DNA from: an uncultured Lachnospiraceae bacterium
Lineage (GTDB): Bacteria > Bacillota > Clostridia > Lachnospirales > Lachnospiraceae
Reading direction: 5' to 3'
Assembly (NCBI GenBank): GCA_902493385.1
Contig: CABUPO010000007.1
Span: 75,557-139,556, forward strand
DNA length: 64,000 bases
This document shows, in pieces, positions 42,165 to 50,573 of this stretch. Below the pieces are notes generated by a model. That model was not told where the DNA came from. It searched no databases and saw only the letters and a program-made list of their open reading frames with translations. Each line of letters opens with the position of its first letter. Positions within the stretch are counted from its first letter, which is position 1. The translations under genes and the position numbers were made by a program.

Positions 42165-43438
42165 GGCTTCAGCTTTATATGGATTTTGTCAATACTATGG
42201 TTATCGACTGACAATACAGTGTATATGGCATAATCATCTTCAGCAGTTTCTCCGCCTTTTGGAAAATCAGAAAGAAGATTAATTACGTGACCTCCAATAG
42301 AATCATAGTCGTTGGATTCTATATTAATTTCAAGTTCGTCATTAATATCGTTAAGGTTAGTTACTCCATTTACGATGTATTCGTTTTCCTTGATGCGGGT
42401 AATGGAATCTTCTTCGCCGACGTCGTATTCGTCACGAATCTCGCCTACAATCTCTTCAAGAAGGTCTTCTAGGGTGATTATTCCTACAAATCCGCCGTAC
42501 TCATCCATAACTATGGCCATTGATACATAGTCTTTTCTCATATCTACGAATAACTCGGAGGTTTTACGGTATTCATATGTGATATACGGTTCGCGCACAA
42601 GGTCAGTTATGTTAAATGCTTCAGGTGAACCGTGAAAGAAAAAAATGTCTTTTAGGTTAATAGTTCCTACTATGTTATCAACACGGTCCGTATATACCGG
42701 CATTCTCGAAAACTTATGATTGCCAAACGCTTCAAGCAGCTCTTCATAGCTTAAATCGGATGAGACAAGCTCTACGTCCATACGCGGCACCATAACGTCT
42801 TTGACGAGAGAGTCGCCAAATTCTACAATGTTGGTAATCATTTCATGCTCTTCACTTTCGATAACGCCTTCTTCATGGCTGACATCGAATATGGTCATCA
42901 GCTCATCCTCTGTCATCTGGGCAGGACGTATTGACAAATCTATTTTAAATATTTTTAATATAACCTTTGATATTATATTTACAATAAATACAAAAGGCGT
43001 AAGCAGCTGGGTTATAAAATATATTATGTTACAGTAAGAAAGGGCAAGCTTATCTGCGTAAACGGTTGCAAGTGACTTTGGAGTAATCTCTCCGAATATA
43101 AGTACAAGTATAGTAATCACACCTGTTGCAATACCTGCGGCAAGGCTCGTATTGTTCGACATTCCAAGCTGGTTGCATATTTTGTATGCAAAAGTTGTAG
43201 ATATGGAAGAAGCGGACAGATTAACTACGTTGTTGCAAATAAGGATTGCTGAAAGCATCTTAGTAGGGTCTGTTATAAGTCTGCTGACTGTAACAGCCTT
43301 TTTATTGCCTTCTTCGGCAAGACTTCTTATCTTCATGCGACCGACAGTTGTAAGTGCAGTTTCGGCAGAAGAAAAGAATGCAGATAAAAACAGTAAAATG
43401 ATAAGTACAATAATAGTCCAGGCGTCACTAGGATCCAA
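42131..43438 (-). CDS. CNNM/CorC-family transporter-associated protein
   Basis: A 435-residue HlyC/CorC family protein. Four N-terminal hydrophobic segments form the CNNM domain (FFSSAETALTTVGRMKI, GEITPKSLA), followed by two CBS domains (VMVPRMDVELV, FSRMPVYTDRVDNIVG, AIVMDEYGGFVGIITLEDLLEEIVG) and a CorC_HlyC C-terminal domain. Members are implicated in Mg2+ or Co2+ efflux; older hemolysin names are misleading. A near-consensus promoter lies at 43475-43503. Confidence 0.88.
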   Translation of the reverse strand: MDPSDAWTIIVLIILLFLSAFFSSAETALTTVGRMKIRSLAEEGNKKAVTVSRLITDPTKMLSAILICNNVVNLSASSISTTFAYKICNQLGMSNNTSLAAGIATGVITILVLIFGEITPKSLATVYADKLALSYCNIIYFITQLLTPFVFIVNIISKVILKIFKIDLSIRPAQMTEDELMTIFDVSHEEGVIESEEHEMITNIVEFGDSLVKDVMVPRMDVELVSSDLSYEELLEAFGNHKFSRMPVYTDRVDNIVGTINLKDIFFFHGSPEAFNITDLVREPYITYEYRKTSELFVDMRKDYVSMAIVMDEYGGFVGIITLEDLLEEIVGEIRDEYDVGEEDSITRIKENEYIVNGVTNLNDINDELEINIESNDYDSIGGHVINLLSDFPKGGETAEDDYAIYTVLSVDNHSIDKIHIKLKPQAPGPLDTAE

Positions 43439-43474
43439 AAATCATCAACTCCAATTTCAAAATATAATGCTCAC

Positions 43475-43503
43475 ATTGTACAGTAGACTTAATAATATGT
43501 CAA
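43475..43503 (-). promoter_or_regulatory. Promoter of the CNNM gene
   Basis: On the minus strand TTGACA (43503-43498), 17-base spacer, TACAAT (43480-43475), 37 bases before the start codon. Confidence 0.75.
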
Positions 43504-43512
43504 GTGTGTAAA

Positions 43513-43538
43513 AGACAGGCTTATGAAAGCGCCTGTCT
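43513..43538 (-). terminator. Terminator of the ABC-F gene
   Basis: Minus-strand stem AGACAGGC / GCCTGTCT (arms 43538-43531 and 43520-43513) followed by TTTTAC. The upstream arm lies in the last codons of the ABC-F gene. Confidence 0.65.
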
Positions 43539-45131
43539 CTTACGTGCCATCTCGTCGCTGTCGAGATATTCATCATAGGTTGTTATCTTATCAATCATAC
43601 CGTTTGGCGTAATTTCAATAATGCGGTTGGCGATAGTCTGTATAAACTGATGGTCCTGAGAGGCAAAAAGTATGACTCCCGGAAATTTGATAAGGCCGTT
43701 GTTGAGCGCTGTAATGCTTTCCATATCAAGGTGGTTGGTCGGTTCGTCAAGAATAAGTATGTTAGAACCGAGCATCATCATCTTAGAGAGCATTACGCGG
43801 ACCTTTTCTCCTCCTGAAAGTACATTCACCTTTTTAATTCCATCGTCGCCGGCAAAGAGCATTCTGCCGAGGAAGCCTCGCACATACGTCGCGTCTTTTT
43901 CAGGAGAGTAAGGCATAAGCCAGTCTACAATTGTTTCTTCCTTTGTAAAATATTCTGTATTATCCTTAGGGAAATATGAGTGTGAGGTTGTAACGCCCCA
44001 TTTGTATGTTCCCTCGTCAGGCTCCATCTCACCGGCAAGAATCTTGAATAAAGTAGTTATTGCCTGCGTTTGATTGCCGACAAATGCAATTTTATCATCA
44101 TGCCCGCATGTAAAAGATATATTGTTAAGCACCTTAACTCCGTCAACAGTCTTTGAAAGGTTCTCAACCGTAAGCACTTCATTGCCGATTTCCCTGTTAG
44201 GCTTAAAATCTATATAAGGATATTTGCGGCTGGAAGGCTTTATTGTGTCAAGCTCAATTTTTTCAAGGGCGCGTTTTCTTGAAGTAGCCTGCTTAGACTT
44301 TGAAGCATTGGCGCTGAAGCGCTGGATAAATTCCTGAAGCTCTTTGATTTTTTCTTCCTTTTTCTTGTTGGCTTCCTTCATCTGCTTTATCATAAGCTGG
44401 CTGGATTCATACCAGAAATCATAGTTGCCGGCATATAATTCAATCTTGGCATAGTCGATATCAGCCGTGTGTGTGCATACTTTATTAAGAAAGTATCTGT
44501 CGTGGGATACAACTATAACCGTATTGTCAAAATTAATAAGAAATTCTTCAAGCCAGCGGATTGCGTCGAGGTCAAGGTGGTTGGTAGGCTCGTCAAGAAG
44601 CAGTATATCCGGATTCCCGAACAACGCCTGTGCAAGAAGGACTTTGACCTTTTCAGGACCTTCAAGCTCGTTCATATATTTGTAATGATATTCCTGCTCA
44701 ATTCCAAGTCCGTTAAGAAGGGCGGCGGCGTCTGACTCGGCTTCCCAGCCGTTCATACCCGCAAATTCAGATTCAAGCTCGGCGGCCCTTATTCCGTCTT
44801 CATCTGTGAAATCTTCTTTACAGTATATGGCGTCTTTTTCTTTCATGATTTCGTAAAGACGCTTGTTGCCCATAATAACCGTATCAAGAACAGGATAACT
44901 GTCATATTTGAAATGGTCCTGTTCAAGGACTGAAAGACGCTGTCCCGGCGTTATAATTATCTCGCCTTTATTAGGCTCAAGTTCTCCTGACAGTATTTTA
45001 AGAAATGTGGATTTGCCGGCGCCGTTTGCTCCGATAAGTCCATAACAGTTGCCCTCTGTAAATTTAATGTTGACGTCCTCAAAAAGAGGTTTTTTCCCGA
45101 ATCTTAATGTAACATTATTTGCCTGAATCAT
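43521..45131 (-). CDS. ABC-F ATPase (YkpA/YbiT-like) with one degenerate ATP site
   Basis: A 536-residue soluble protein with two ABC domains and an ABC-F linker, a group that acts on the ribosome. Domain 1 has an intact Walker A (GANGAGKST) but a changed signature, LEGPEK instead of LSGGxK. Domain 2 has the reverse: Walker A is VGNQTQAITT, with Ile where Lys is needed, while the signature LSGGEKV is intact. Both Walker B motifs (LLLDEPTNHLD, LILDEPTNHLD) are intact. In the head-to-tail dimer this leaves one composite site whole and the other degenerate on both faces. Short lists of changes are family-typical in part. It is a single-gene unit. Confidence 0.88.
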   Translation of the reverse strand: MIQANNVTLRFGKKPLFEDVNIKFTEGNCYGLIGANGAGKSTFLKILSGELEPNKGEIIITPGQRLSVLEQDHFKYDSYPVLDTVIMGNKRLYEIMKEKDAIYCKEDFTDEDGIRAAELESEFAGMNGWEAESDAAALLNGLGIEQEYHYKYMNELEGPEKVKVLLAQALFGNPDILLLDEPTNHLDLDAIRWLEEFLINFDNTVIVVSHDRYFLNKVCTHTADIDYAKIELYAGNYDFWYESSQLMIKQMKEANKKKEEKIKELQEFIQRFSANASKSKQATSRKRALEKIELDTIKPSSRKYPYIDFKPNREIGNEVLTVENLSKTVDGVKVLNNISFTCGHDDKIAFVGNQTQAITTLFKILAGEMEPDEGTYKWGVTTSHSYFPKDNTEYFTKEETIVDWLMPYSPEKDATYVRGFLGRMLFAGDDGIKKVNVLSGGEKVRVMLSKMMMLGSNILILDEPTNHLDMESITALNNGLIKFPGVILFASQDHQFIQTIANRIIEITPNGMIDKITTYDEYLDSDEMARKRQALS

Positions 45132-45219
45132 AAAAAAATCCTTTCGTAAACGTATTATTTCACTTTCAGTTTCTCAAAGTCCATTGTACCTAAAATAATA
45201 AAAAATGCAACTGTTTTTG

Positions 45220-45248
45220 TTGTATAAAGACGGAAAAAAATGTATACT
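45220..45248 (+). promoter_or_regulatory. Promoter of the GlgX-like gene
   Basis: TTGTAT (45220-45225), 17-base spacer, TATACT (45243-45248). It overlaps an in-frame ATG at 45240, which therefore cannot be the start codon. Confidence 0.6.
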
Positions 45249-45290
45249 GTTAATAAACAATTTATGCAGATACAGGAGAGAAGTATTAAT

Positions 45291-47069
45291 ATGAATATAA
45301 AAAAGAGTGATATAGCTATTACGAAGGGACATGCCTTTCCTCTTGGTGTTTCATGTCATTCAGATAACGTACAATTTTCATTTATATATGAAGGTGATAA
45401 GAAATTTGAAATCCTGCTGTACAGGAAGAAAGATAAGAAAGCAGCAATGAGTTTTGAGCTTGATAAAAGCTTTGTCTCTGGGAATATAATAAGCTGTGTG
45501 CTTAGCGCTCCGGACCTTCCTGATATACTTACAAAAGAATATGAATATGTAATCCAATATGACGGGGAACTGTATGCAGACCCGTATGCGGCTCGTATAA
45601 GAGGGAGAGAGAGATTTGGAAAAAGGTGTGATTTCGTAAGATACGGATTTGACTTTAATGAATTTGACTGGACTGATGAAAAGCGGCCGTGCTTTGATTT
45701 TGATGAGCTGATATTATATAGGATACATATCAGGGGATTCACAAAGGATAAGAGCTCAGGCGTTATGTTCAGAGGTACATACGAGGGAGTTTCGGAAAAA
45801 GCAGATTATCTCAGCGGGCTGGGAGTGAACGCAGTGCTTCTGCTTCCGGCTTATGATTTTAACGAGATTATGAAACAGGAGGACGCTTATGGCGTTCCGC
45901 GCAATATTTCCTGCTCCGGAAAGTTAGAAGCCTCTGAAGAAGTAAGAATAAATTACTGGGGTTATACGGAGGATTGCGCATATTTTGCTCCCAAAGCGTC
46001 ATATTCAGCTAATCCATCAGAATGTACTGCATCATTTAAAAATATGGTAAAGACGCTTCATAATGCTGGAATTGAAGTTTTTATGGACATGCATTTCGGA
46101 AGCGGCATGCCGTATTATATGATAAGCGACTGCCTGAGACATTGGGCGTACAATTATCATATTGACGGATTTAAGATTAATGACAGTATTGTTCCGCAAA
46201 AGCTTGTCACAACGGATAATTCTTTGAAATCAGTGAAATTTATTACTAATTACTGGGACCGCAGGGAGGCTGATAATAACCTTGCCGACTTCAATGACGG
46301 AAGTCTGATTAATATAAGAAGATTTATACTTGGAGAAGAAGGACAGGCAGAAGAGTACTTAAGGCGGTTTTTATGTGGAAACGAGGGAATAAGCGATGTA
46401 AGATACGTTGCTGACGTCAACGGATTTACTCTTATGGACGCTGTGTCTTACGACAGAAAGCATAATGAAGCGAATAATGAGAACGGCGGTGACGGTACTG
46501 ATTATAATTATAGTTCAGGATACGGGGAAGAAGGACCGACAAGAAAGAAAAAAATAAATGAGATAAGAGAAGCGCAGATTAAAAACGCCCTGCTGCTGTT
46601 ATTTATGTCGCAGGGAGTTCCAATGATTCTTTCAGGCGATGAGTTTGGTAATTCCCAAAAGGGTAATAATAACGCGTACTGCCAGGATAATAAGGTTTCG
46701 TGGCTTGACTGGAGGAATGTAAGCAGGAACGCAGAGCTTTTGGAATTTGTTAAGGAGTTGACTGCGTTCAGGAAAAAGTATATTGCTGCTGATAAGAATA
46801 CTGATGTTACGTTTCATGGAACACTGCCCTGGATAGCGGATTATTCTCCATGCAGCCGTACTGCCGGAATAATGATTAATCCTCCGGGAATATATATTGC
46901 CGTTAATATGGACAGGTATGATGTGGAATTCAGGCTTCCGGTGCCTGATAAGGGAATGCGGTGGAAAGAGCGTCTGTGGTCAAGAAAGATTAGCGGAACA
47001 AGGCTTGAAAATGAGCAGTATATATGCAATATTCCAGCGCAGACCGTCGTTGTTTTTATATGTGAATAA
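45291..47069 (+). CDS. GlgX-like GH13 protein lacking catalytic residues
   Basis: A 592-residue protein aligning with glycogen debranching enzyme/isoamylase (CBM48-like N-terminus, GH13 barrel, C-terminal beta domain). Family-specific blocks such as NYWGYTEDCAYFAPKASYS, DAVSYDRKHNEANNENGGDG and MILSGDEFGNSQKGNNNAYC are well kept. But the active site is not: the VVYNH region reads DMHFGS, GFRFD is GFKIN (Arg to Lys295, nucleophile Asp to Asn297), the acid/base Glu of KLIAEPWD is Asn320, and HDGFT is VNGFT (Asn377). It is probably a glucan-binding pseudoenzyme. The start at 45291 is set by AGGAG and by the promoter at 45220-45248. Confidence 0.82.
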   Translation: MNIKKSDIAITKGHAFPLGVSCHSDNVQFSFIYEGDKKFEILLYRKKDKKAAMSFELDKSFVSGNIISCVLSAPDLPDILTKEYEYVIQYDGELYADPYAARIRGRERFGKRCDFVRYGFDFNEFDWTDEKRPCFDFDELILYRIHIRGFTKDKSSGVMFRGTYEGVSEKADYLSGLGVNAVLLLPAYDFNEIMKQEDAYGVPRNISCSGKLEASEEVRINYWGYTEDCAYFAPKASYSANPSECTASFKNMVKTLHNAGIEVFMDMHFGSGMPYYMISDCLRHWAYNYHIDGFKINDSIVPQKLVTTDNSLKSVKFITNYWDRREADNNLADFNDGSLINIRRFILGEEGQAEEYLRRFLCGNEGISDVRYVADVNGFTLMDAVSYDRKHNEANNENGGDGTDYNYSSGYGEEGPTRKKKINEIREAQIKNALLLLFMSQGVPMILSGDEFGNSQKGNNNAYCQDNKVSWLDWRNVSRNAELLEFVKELTAFRKKYIAADKNTDVTFHGTLPWIADYSPCSRTAGIMINPPGIYIAVNMDRYDVEFRLPVPDKGMRWKERLWSRKISGTRLENEQYICNIPAQTVVVFICE

Positions 47070-47097
47070 ACGTAAAGTGATATTATAGCATACATTA

Positions 47098-47124
47098 TCA
47101 GCACTCGCTGCTTGCGAGTGCTAA
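47098..47124 (+). promoter_or_regulatory. CIRCE element, HrcA operator
   Basis: TCAGCACTC, nine bases, GAGTGCTAA: the CIRCE inverted repeat with a single change from TTAGCACTC. HrcA binds this to repress heat-shock genes. A T run follows, so the hairpin may also stop transcripts from the upstream gene. Confidence 0.88.
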
Positions 47125-47131
47125 ATTTTTC

Positions 47132-47160
47132 TTGACAACAGGAAAACAAGGAGTTATCAT
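47132..47160 (+). promoter_or_regulatory. htpG promoter
   Basis: TTGACA (47132-47137), 17-base spacer, TATCAT (47155-47160), directly after the CIRCE element. Confidence 0.8.
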
Positions 47161-47201
47161 GTTTTTAAATTATAAAGAATATAAAAAAGGAGATGTTATA
47201 T

Positions 47202-49277
47202 ATGAAGGAAGAACAGGGTAATCTTTCAATTGATTCAGAGAATATTTTTCCGATAATTAAAAAGTGGCTGTATTCAGACCATGACATATTTGTCAGGGAG
47301 CTGGTATCTAACGGGTGCGACGCAATAACCAAACGTAAAAAGCTTGATGTAATTGGAGAGGCGCCTCTGCCTGACGGTTATAAGGCTAAGATTACAGTTA
47401 CCGTAAGTCCTGAGGATAAGACTATTGTGTTTGATGATAACGGTATAGGTATGACTGAGGATGAAGTCAAGGAATACATTAACAGAATCGCATTCTCAGG
47501 AGCTGCCGATTTCATTGAAAAATATAAGGACAAGGCAAGTGACGAACAGATTATAGGTCATTTCGGACTTGGATTTTATTCAGCGTTTATGGTAGCCGAC
47601 AGAGTAAGCATTGATTCTCTGTCATATCAGGACGGCGCACAGCCAGTATATTGGGAATCCGACGGTGGAATGGATTATTTTATGAAGGACGGCAGCCGCA
47701 GTGAGGTCGGTACTACGATAACGCTTTATCTTAACGAAGATACAGTTTCTTTTGCTAATGAGTACAGAGTCCGTGAGATAATTGAAAAATACTGTTCGTT
47801 TATGCCTGTTGAGATATTCCTTGAGAAAAAAGGCGCCGAGCAGGAATATGAGACGATTGACGCTGAGGATATAAGGGACGACGACGTTGTAGTTGAGAGG
47901 ATTGTTGAGGAGGCCAAGACTGAGGAGCGCGAGAATGAAGACGGTACTAAAGAGACTGTAGAAGTATCTCCACGTAAGGAAAAAGCTAAGATTAATAAGC
48001 GTCCGGTATCGCTCAGCGATACTAATCCACTTTGGACTAAGCATCCTAACGATGTTACTGATGATGAATACAAGGAGTTTTACCGCAGGGTATTCAGGGA
48101 TTATAAGGAGCCGCTTTTCTGGATTCACCTTAATATGGATTATCCTTTTAATCTTAAAGGCATTCTTTACTTCCCGAAGGTTAATACTGAGTATGATAAC
48201 CTTGAGGGCGTAATAAAGCTTTATAACAATCAGGTGTTTATAGCTGATAATATTAAAGAAGTTATTCCTGAGTTCCTTATGCTTCTTAAGGGCGTTATTG
48301 ATTGTCCGGACCTTCCGCTCAACGTATCGAGAAGCGCTCTTCAGAATGATGGTTTTGTTAAGAAAATATCCGATTACATTACCAAGAAGGTTGCAGACAA
48401 GCTTTCCGGAATGTATAAGGTTGACAGGGAAAATTATGAAAAATTCTGGGATGATATTAGCCCGTTTATCAAATATGGATGCCTTAAAGATGAGAAATTT
48501 AAGGAGAAAATGAAGGATTATGTAATATTTAAGAACCTTGACGACAAGTTTATTACACTTCCTGAATATTTAGAAAATATGTATCCTTCGGATAAAGCTT
48601 CAGAAGAGGAAACAGAACCTGAGGAAGAGAAGGCAGAAGATGCAGATGAAGCAGAAGCGGAAGAGAAGCCTAAGAAAAAGGTATATTATGTAACCGATAT
48701 GGTCATGCAGGGACAGTATGTAGCTATGTTCCGTGAGCAGAAGCTTGACGCGCTTGTAATTACACATAATATTGACCAGCCGTTTATCCAGCAGCTTGAG
48801 TATCAGAATGAGGATATATCTTTCCAGAGGATAGACGCGGGACTTACCGATGATTTTGAGGAAAAAACGGAAGGTGAAGAATGGGAGAAAACCACAACGG
48901 ACCTTACCGATATTTTCAGAAAAGCGCTTGCTGACGATAAGCTGGTTGTAGAGGTTAAGAAGCTCAAGAATGAAAAAGTTGCATCTATGGTTACATTGTC
49001 AGAAGAAACACGCCGTATGCAGGATATGATGAAAATGTATGCTTCAGGCGGAATGGCTATGGGAATGGATATGTTTGACGGAGGAGAAACGCTCGTGCTC
49101 AACGCTAATAATGAGCTTGTAAAATATATCCTTAATAACCGTGAAGGCGAACATACTGATATGTTCTGTAAGCAGTTATATGACCTTGCAATGTTAAGCC
49201 ATAAGCCGCTTTCACCTGAAGCAATGTCAGATTTTGTATCAAGAAGCAATGAGATAATGATGCTCCTTACAAAATAA
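47202..49277 (+). CDS. htpG: Molecular chaperone HtpG (Hsp90)
   Basis: A 691-residue Hsp90 chaperone, ATP-dependent homodimer in the cytoplasm. The GHKL nucleotide site is clear (FVRELVSNGCDAITKRK, DNGIGMTEDEV, GHFGLGFYSAFMVAD), followed by the middle domain (LNVSRSALQND) and dimerisation domain. An acidic, Glu-rich insert (SEEETEPEEEKAEDADEAEA) lies at about residue 465-490 between middle and C-terminal parts and is longer than in E. coli HtpG. The ATG at 47202 is used because AAAAAAGGAG ends one base before the ATG at 47193. It is under CIRCE control. Its stop is one base from the convergent amidase stop. Confidence 0.93.
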   Translation: MKEEQGNLSIDSENIFPIIKKWLYSDHDIFVRELVSNGCDAITKRKKLDVIGEAPLPDGYKAKITVTVSPEDKTIVFDDNGIGMTEDEVKEYINRIAFSGAADFIEKYKDKASDEQIIGHFGLGFYSAFMVADRVSIDSLSYQDGAQPVYWESDGGMDYFMKDGSRSEVGTTITLYLNEDTVSFANEYRVREIIEKYCSFMPVEIFLEKKGAEQEYETIDAEDIRDDDVVVERIVEEAKTEERENEDGTKETVEVSPRKEKAKINKRPVSLSDTNPLWTKHPNDVTDDEYKEFYRRVFRDYKEPLFWIHLNMDYPFNLKGILYFPKVNTEYDNLEGVIKLYNNQVFIADNIKEVIPEFLMLLKGVIDCPDLPLNVSRSALQNDGFVKKISDYITKKVADKLSGMYKVDRENYEKFWDDISPFIKYGCLKDEKFKEKMKDYVIFKNLDDKFITLPEYLENMYPSDKASEEETEPEEEKAEDADEAEAEEKPKKKVYYVTDMVMQGQYVAMFREQKLDALVITHNIDQPFIQQLEYQNEDISFQRIDAGLTDDFEEKTEGEEWEKTTTDLTDIFRKALADDKLVVEVKKLKNEKVASMVTLSEETRRMQDMMKMYASGGMAMGMDMFDGGETLVLNANNELVKYILNNREGEHTDMFCKQLYDLAMLSHKPLSPEAMSDFVSRSNEIMMLLTK

Positions 49278-49278
49278 G

Positions 49279-49848
49279 CTATAGCTGAGGAAGACCAAGA
49301 TAATTTAAAAGTCCGACATATATACCGTATGCGAATTGATACTGGTCATAAGTAAGCTTTAATGCGTCTTCGTAATTGCTTATATATGCAAGTTCAACAA
49401 GAACCGAAGTCATAGTGGTATATCTGAGGACATATAAGGACGGACGGGCAAAGATACCATTATTCTTTGTTCCTGTCCGTCTTACTATTTCATTTACAAT
49501 TGCATCTCCAAGATAGTAAGCCGGTGAATTTAACGAATATACATATGCCTCTGTTCCGTTTATTGCAGGATTTACATTGGCATTGCAGTGAATACTTATA
49601 AAATAATCCGCAGGCCAGCTGTTAGCGTTGTCTACTCTTATTCTCAGACTTGATGAGTTGTTATATCCTACGTTGCTGTCGATAGTAGGACGGGAGGTTC
49701 TTGCTTCAAATCTGTAATCAGAGCTTAGTATGTCCGAAAGGTATGCGCCGACCATATAGGTTATATCCTGTTCATATAAGCCAAATCCTTCTGCGCCAGC
49801 GTTGACTGTCGGTCCATGCCCCTGATCAATATATATTTTTATCGCCAT
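49279..49848 (-). CDS. N-acetylmuramoyl-L-alanine amidase (Amidase_3)
   Basis: A 189-residue zinc amidase that cuts the bond between muramic acid and the peptide stem. Motifs: YIDQGHGP with the first His ligand, GTEAYVYS, SIHCNANVN with the second His, and VLVELAYISNYED with the catalytic Glu. It has no signal peptide and no wall-binding repeats, so release by lysis (as with spore mother-cell amidases such as CwlC) or nonclassical export is likely. The start at 49848 follows TGTGGTGG; an upstream ATG is less likely. Confidence 0.85.
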   Translation of the reverse strand: MAIKIYIDQGHGPTVNAGAEGFGLYEQDITYMVGAYLSDILSSDYRFEARTSRPTIDSNVGYNNSSSLRIRVDNANSWPADYFISIHCNANVNPAINGTEAYVYSLNSPAYYLGDAIVNEIVRRTGTKNNGIFARPSLYVLRYTTMTSVLVELAYISNYEDALKLTYDQYQFAYGIYVGLLNYLGLPQL

Positions 49849-49932
49849 TGGTTGCCACCACATATTTTTTTTGTTATATATAGTATATACAGAAAAAATG
49901 TAACTGTGAAAATGATATCAGGAGGGTTTAAC

Positions 49933-50565
49933 ATGACAGGGTTAATTATAATTATGATTGGACTGCTTTTAAGTACGGTTGATATATGTGTTATAACGGC
50001 GGCACAGTATCCGGAATATCAGATGGTATATGATGATTTGGGGCTTGGAGAGGTTATTCAGAAATATGTTGCGGATAATATGTTTGGCAGCAGCCTTAGA
50101 ATTGATATTGCATCAGATATACTGGCATATATACTTATCGCAGTCGGAGCGGGAATGCTTGTTAAATACAGCACAAAGTTCCTGAAGGTGTATATACCCC
50201 TTATTATAACCGCAGGCTTATTTGTTTTTGTAAAGGTTATGCCGTTTATATTTGTGGGAAAAGACCTTATTGTATACGCGCTTGCCGCTTCGTTTATTCA
50301 GCTGCTTTTTGAGCTTTTAATGGAACATCGTTTAATATATACGATAGCAAAGGTAACAAGTAAGCTGCCTAACGAAAGAGATACGGTCCTTATGAAATTT
50401 GGCTGGGTCGGTTCTGCGCTCTGCCGTGCATTTTTGTACTTCATAGTTCTCGTAGGTCTTTCAACGTGGATAATTGTAATATATGAAGTAGTACAGTTAG
50501 GGTTTATGGTGTTCTGCCTTAACAGAATGTACAGGTGCAGGCATTATCTTTCAAAAGATGAGTAA
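49933..50565 (+). CDS. Polytopic membrane protein of unknown function
   Basis: A 210-residue protein with about five hydrophobic helices (LIIIMIGLLLSTVDICVI, ILAYILIAVGAGMLV, LIITAGLFVFVKVMPFIFVG, FLYFIVLVGLSTWIIVI). No family recognised. The ATG at 49933 follows CAGGAGGG; the longer frame upstream runs across the start of the divergent amidase gene and is rejected. It ends nine bases from the convergent histidine kinase gene. Confidence 0.7.
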   Translation: MTGLIIIMIGLLLSTVDICVITAAQYPEYQMVYDDLGLGEVIQKYVADNMFGSSLRIDIASDILAYILIAVGAGMLVKYSTKFLKVYIPLIITAGLFVFVKVMPFIFVGKDLIVYALAASFIQLLFELLMEHRLIYTIAKVTSKLPNERDTVLMKFGWVGSALCRAFLYFIVLVGLSTWIIVIYEVVQLGFMVFCLNRMYRCRHYLSKDE

Positions 50566-50573
50566 GCGTTAAG

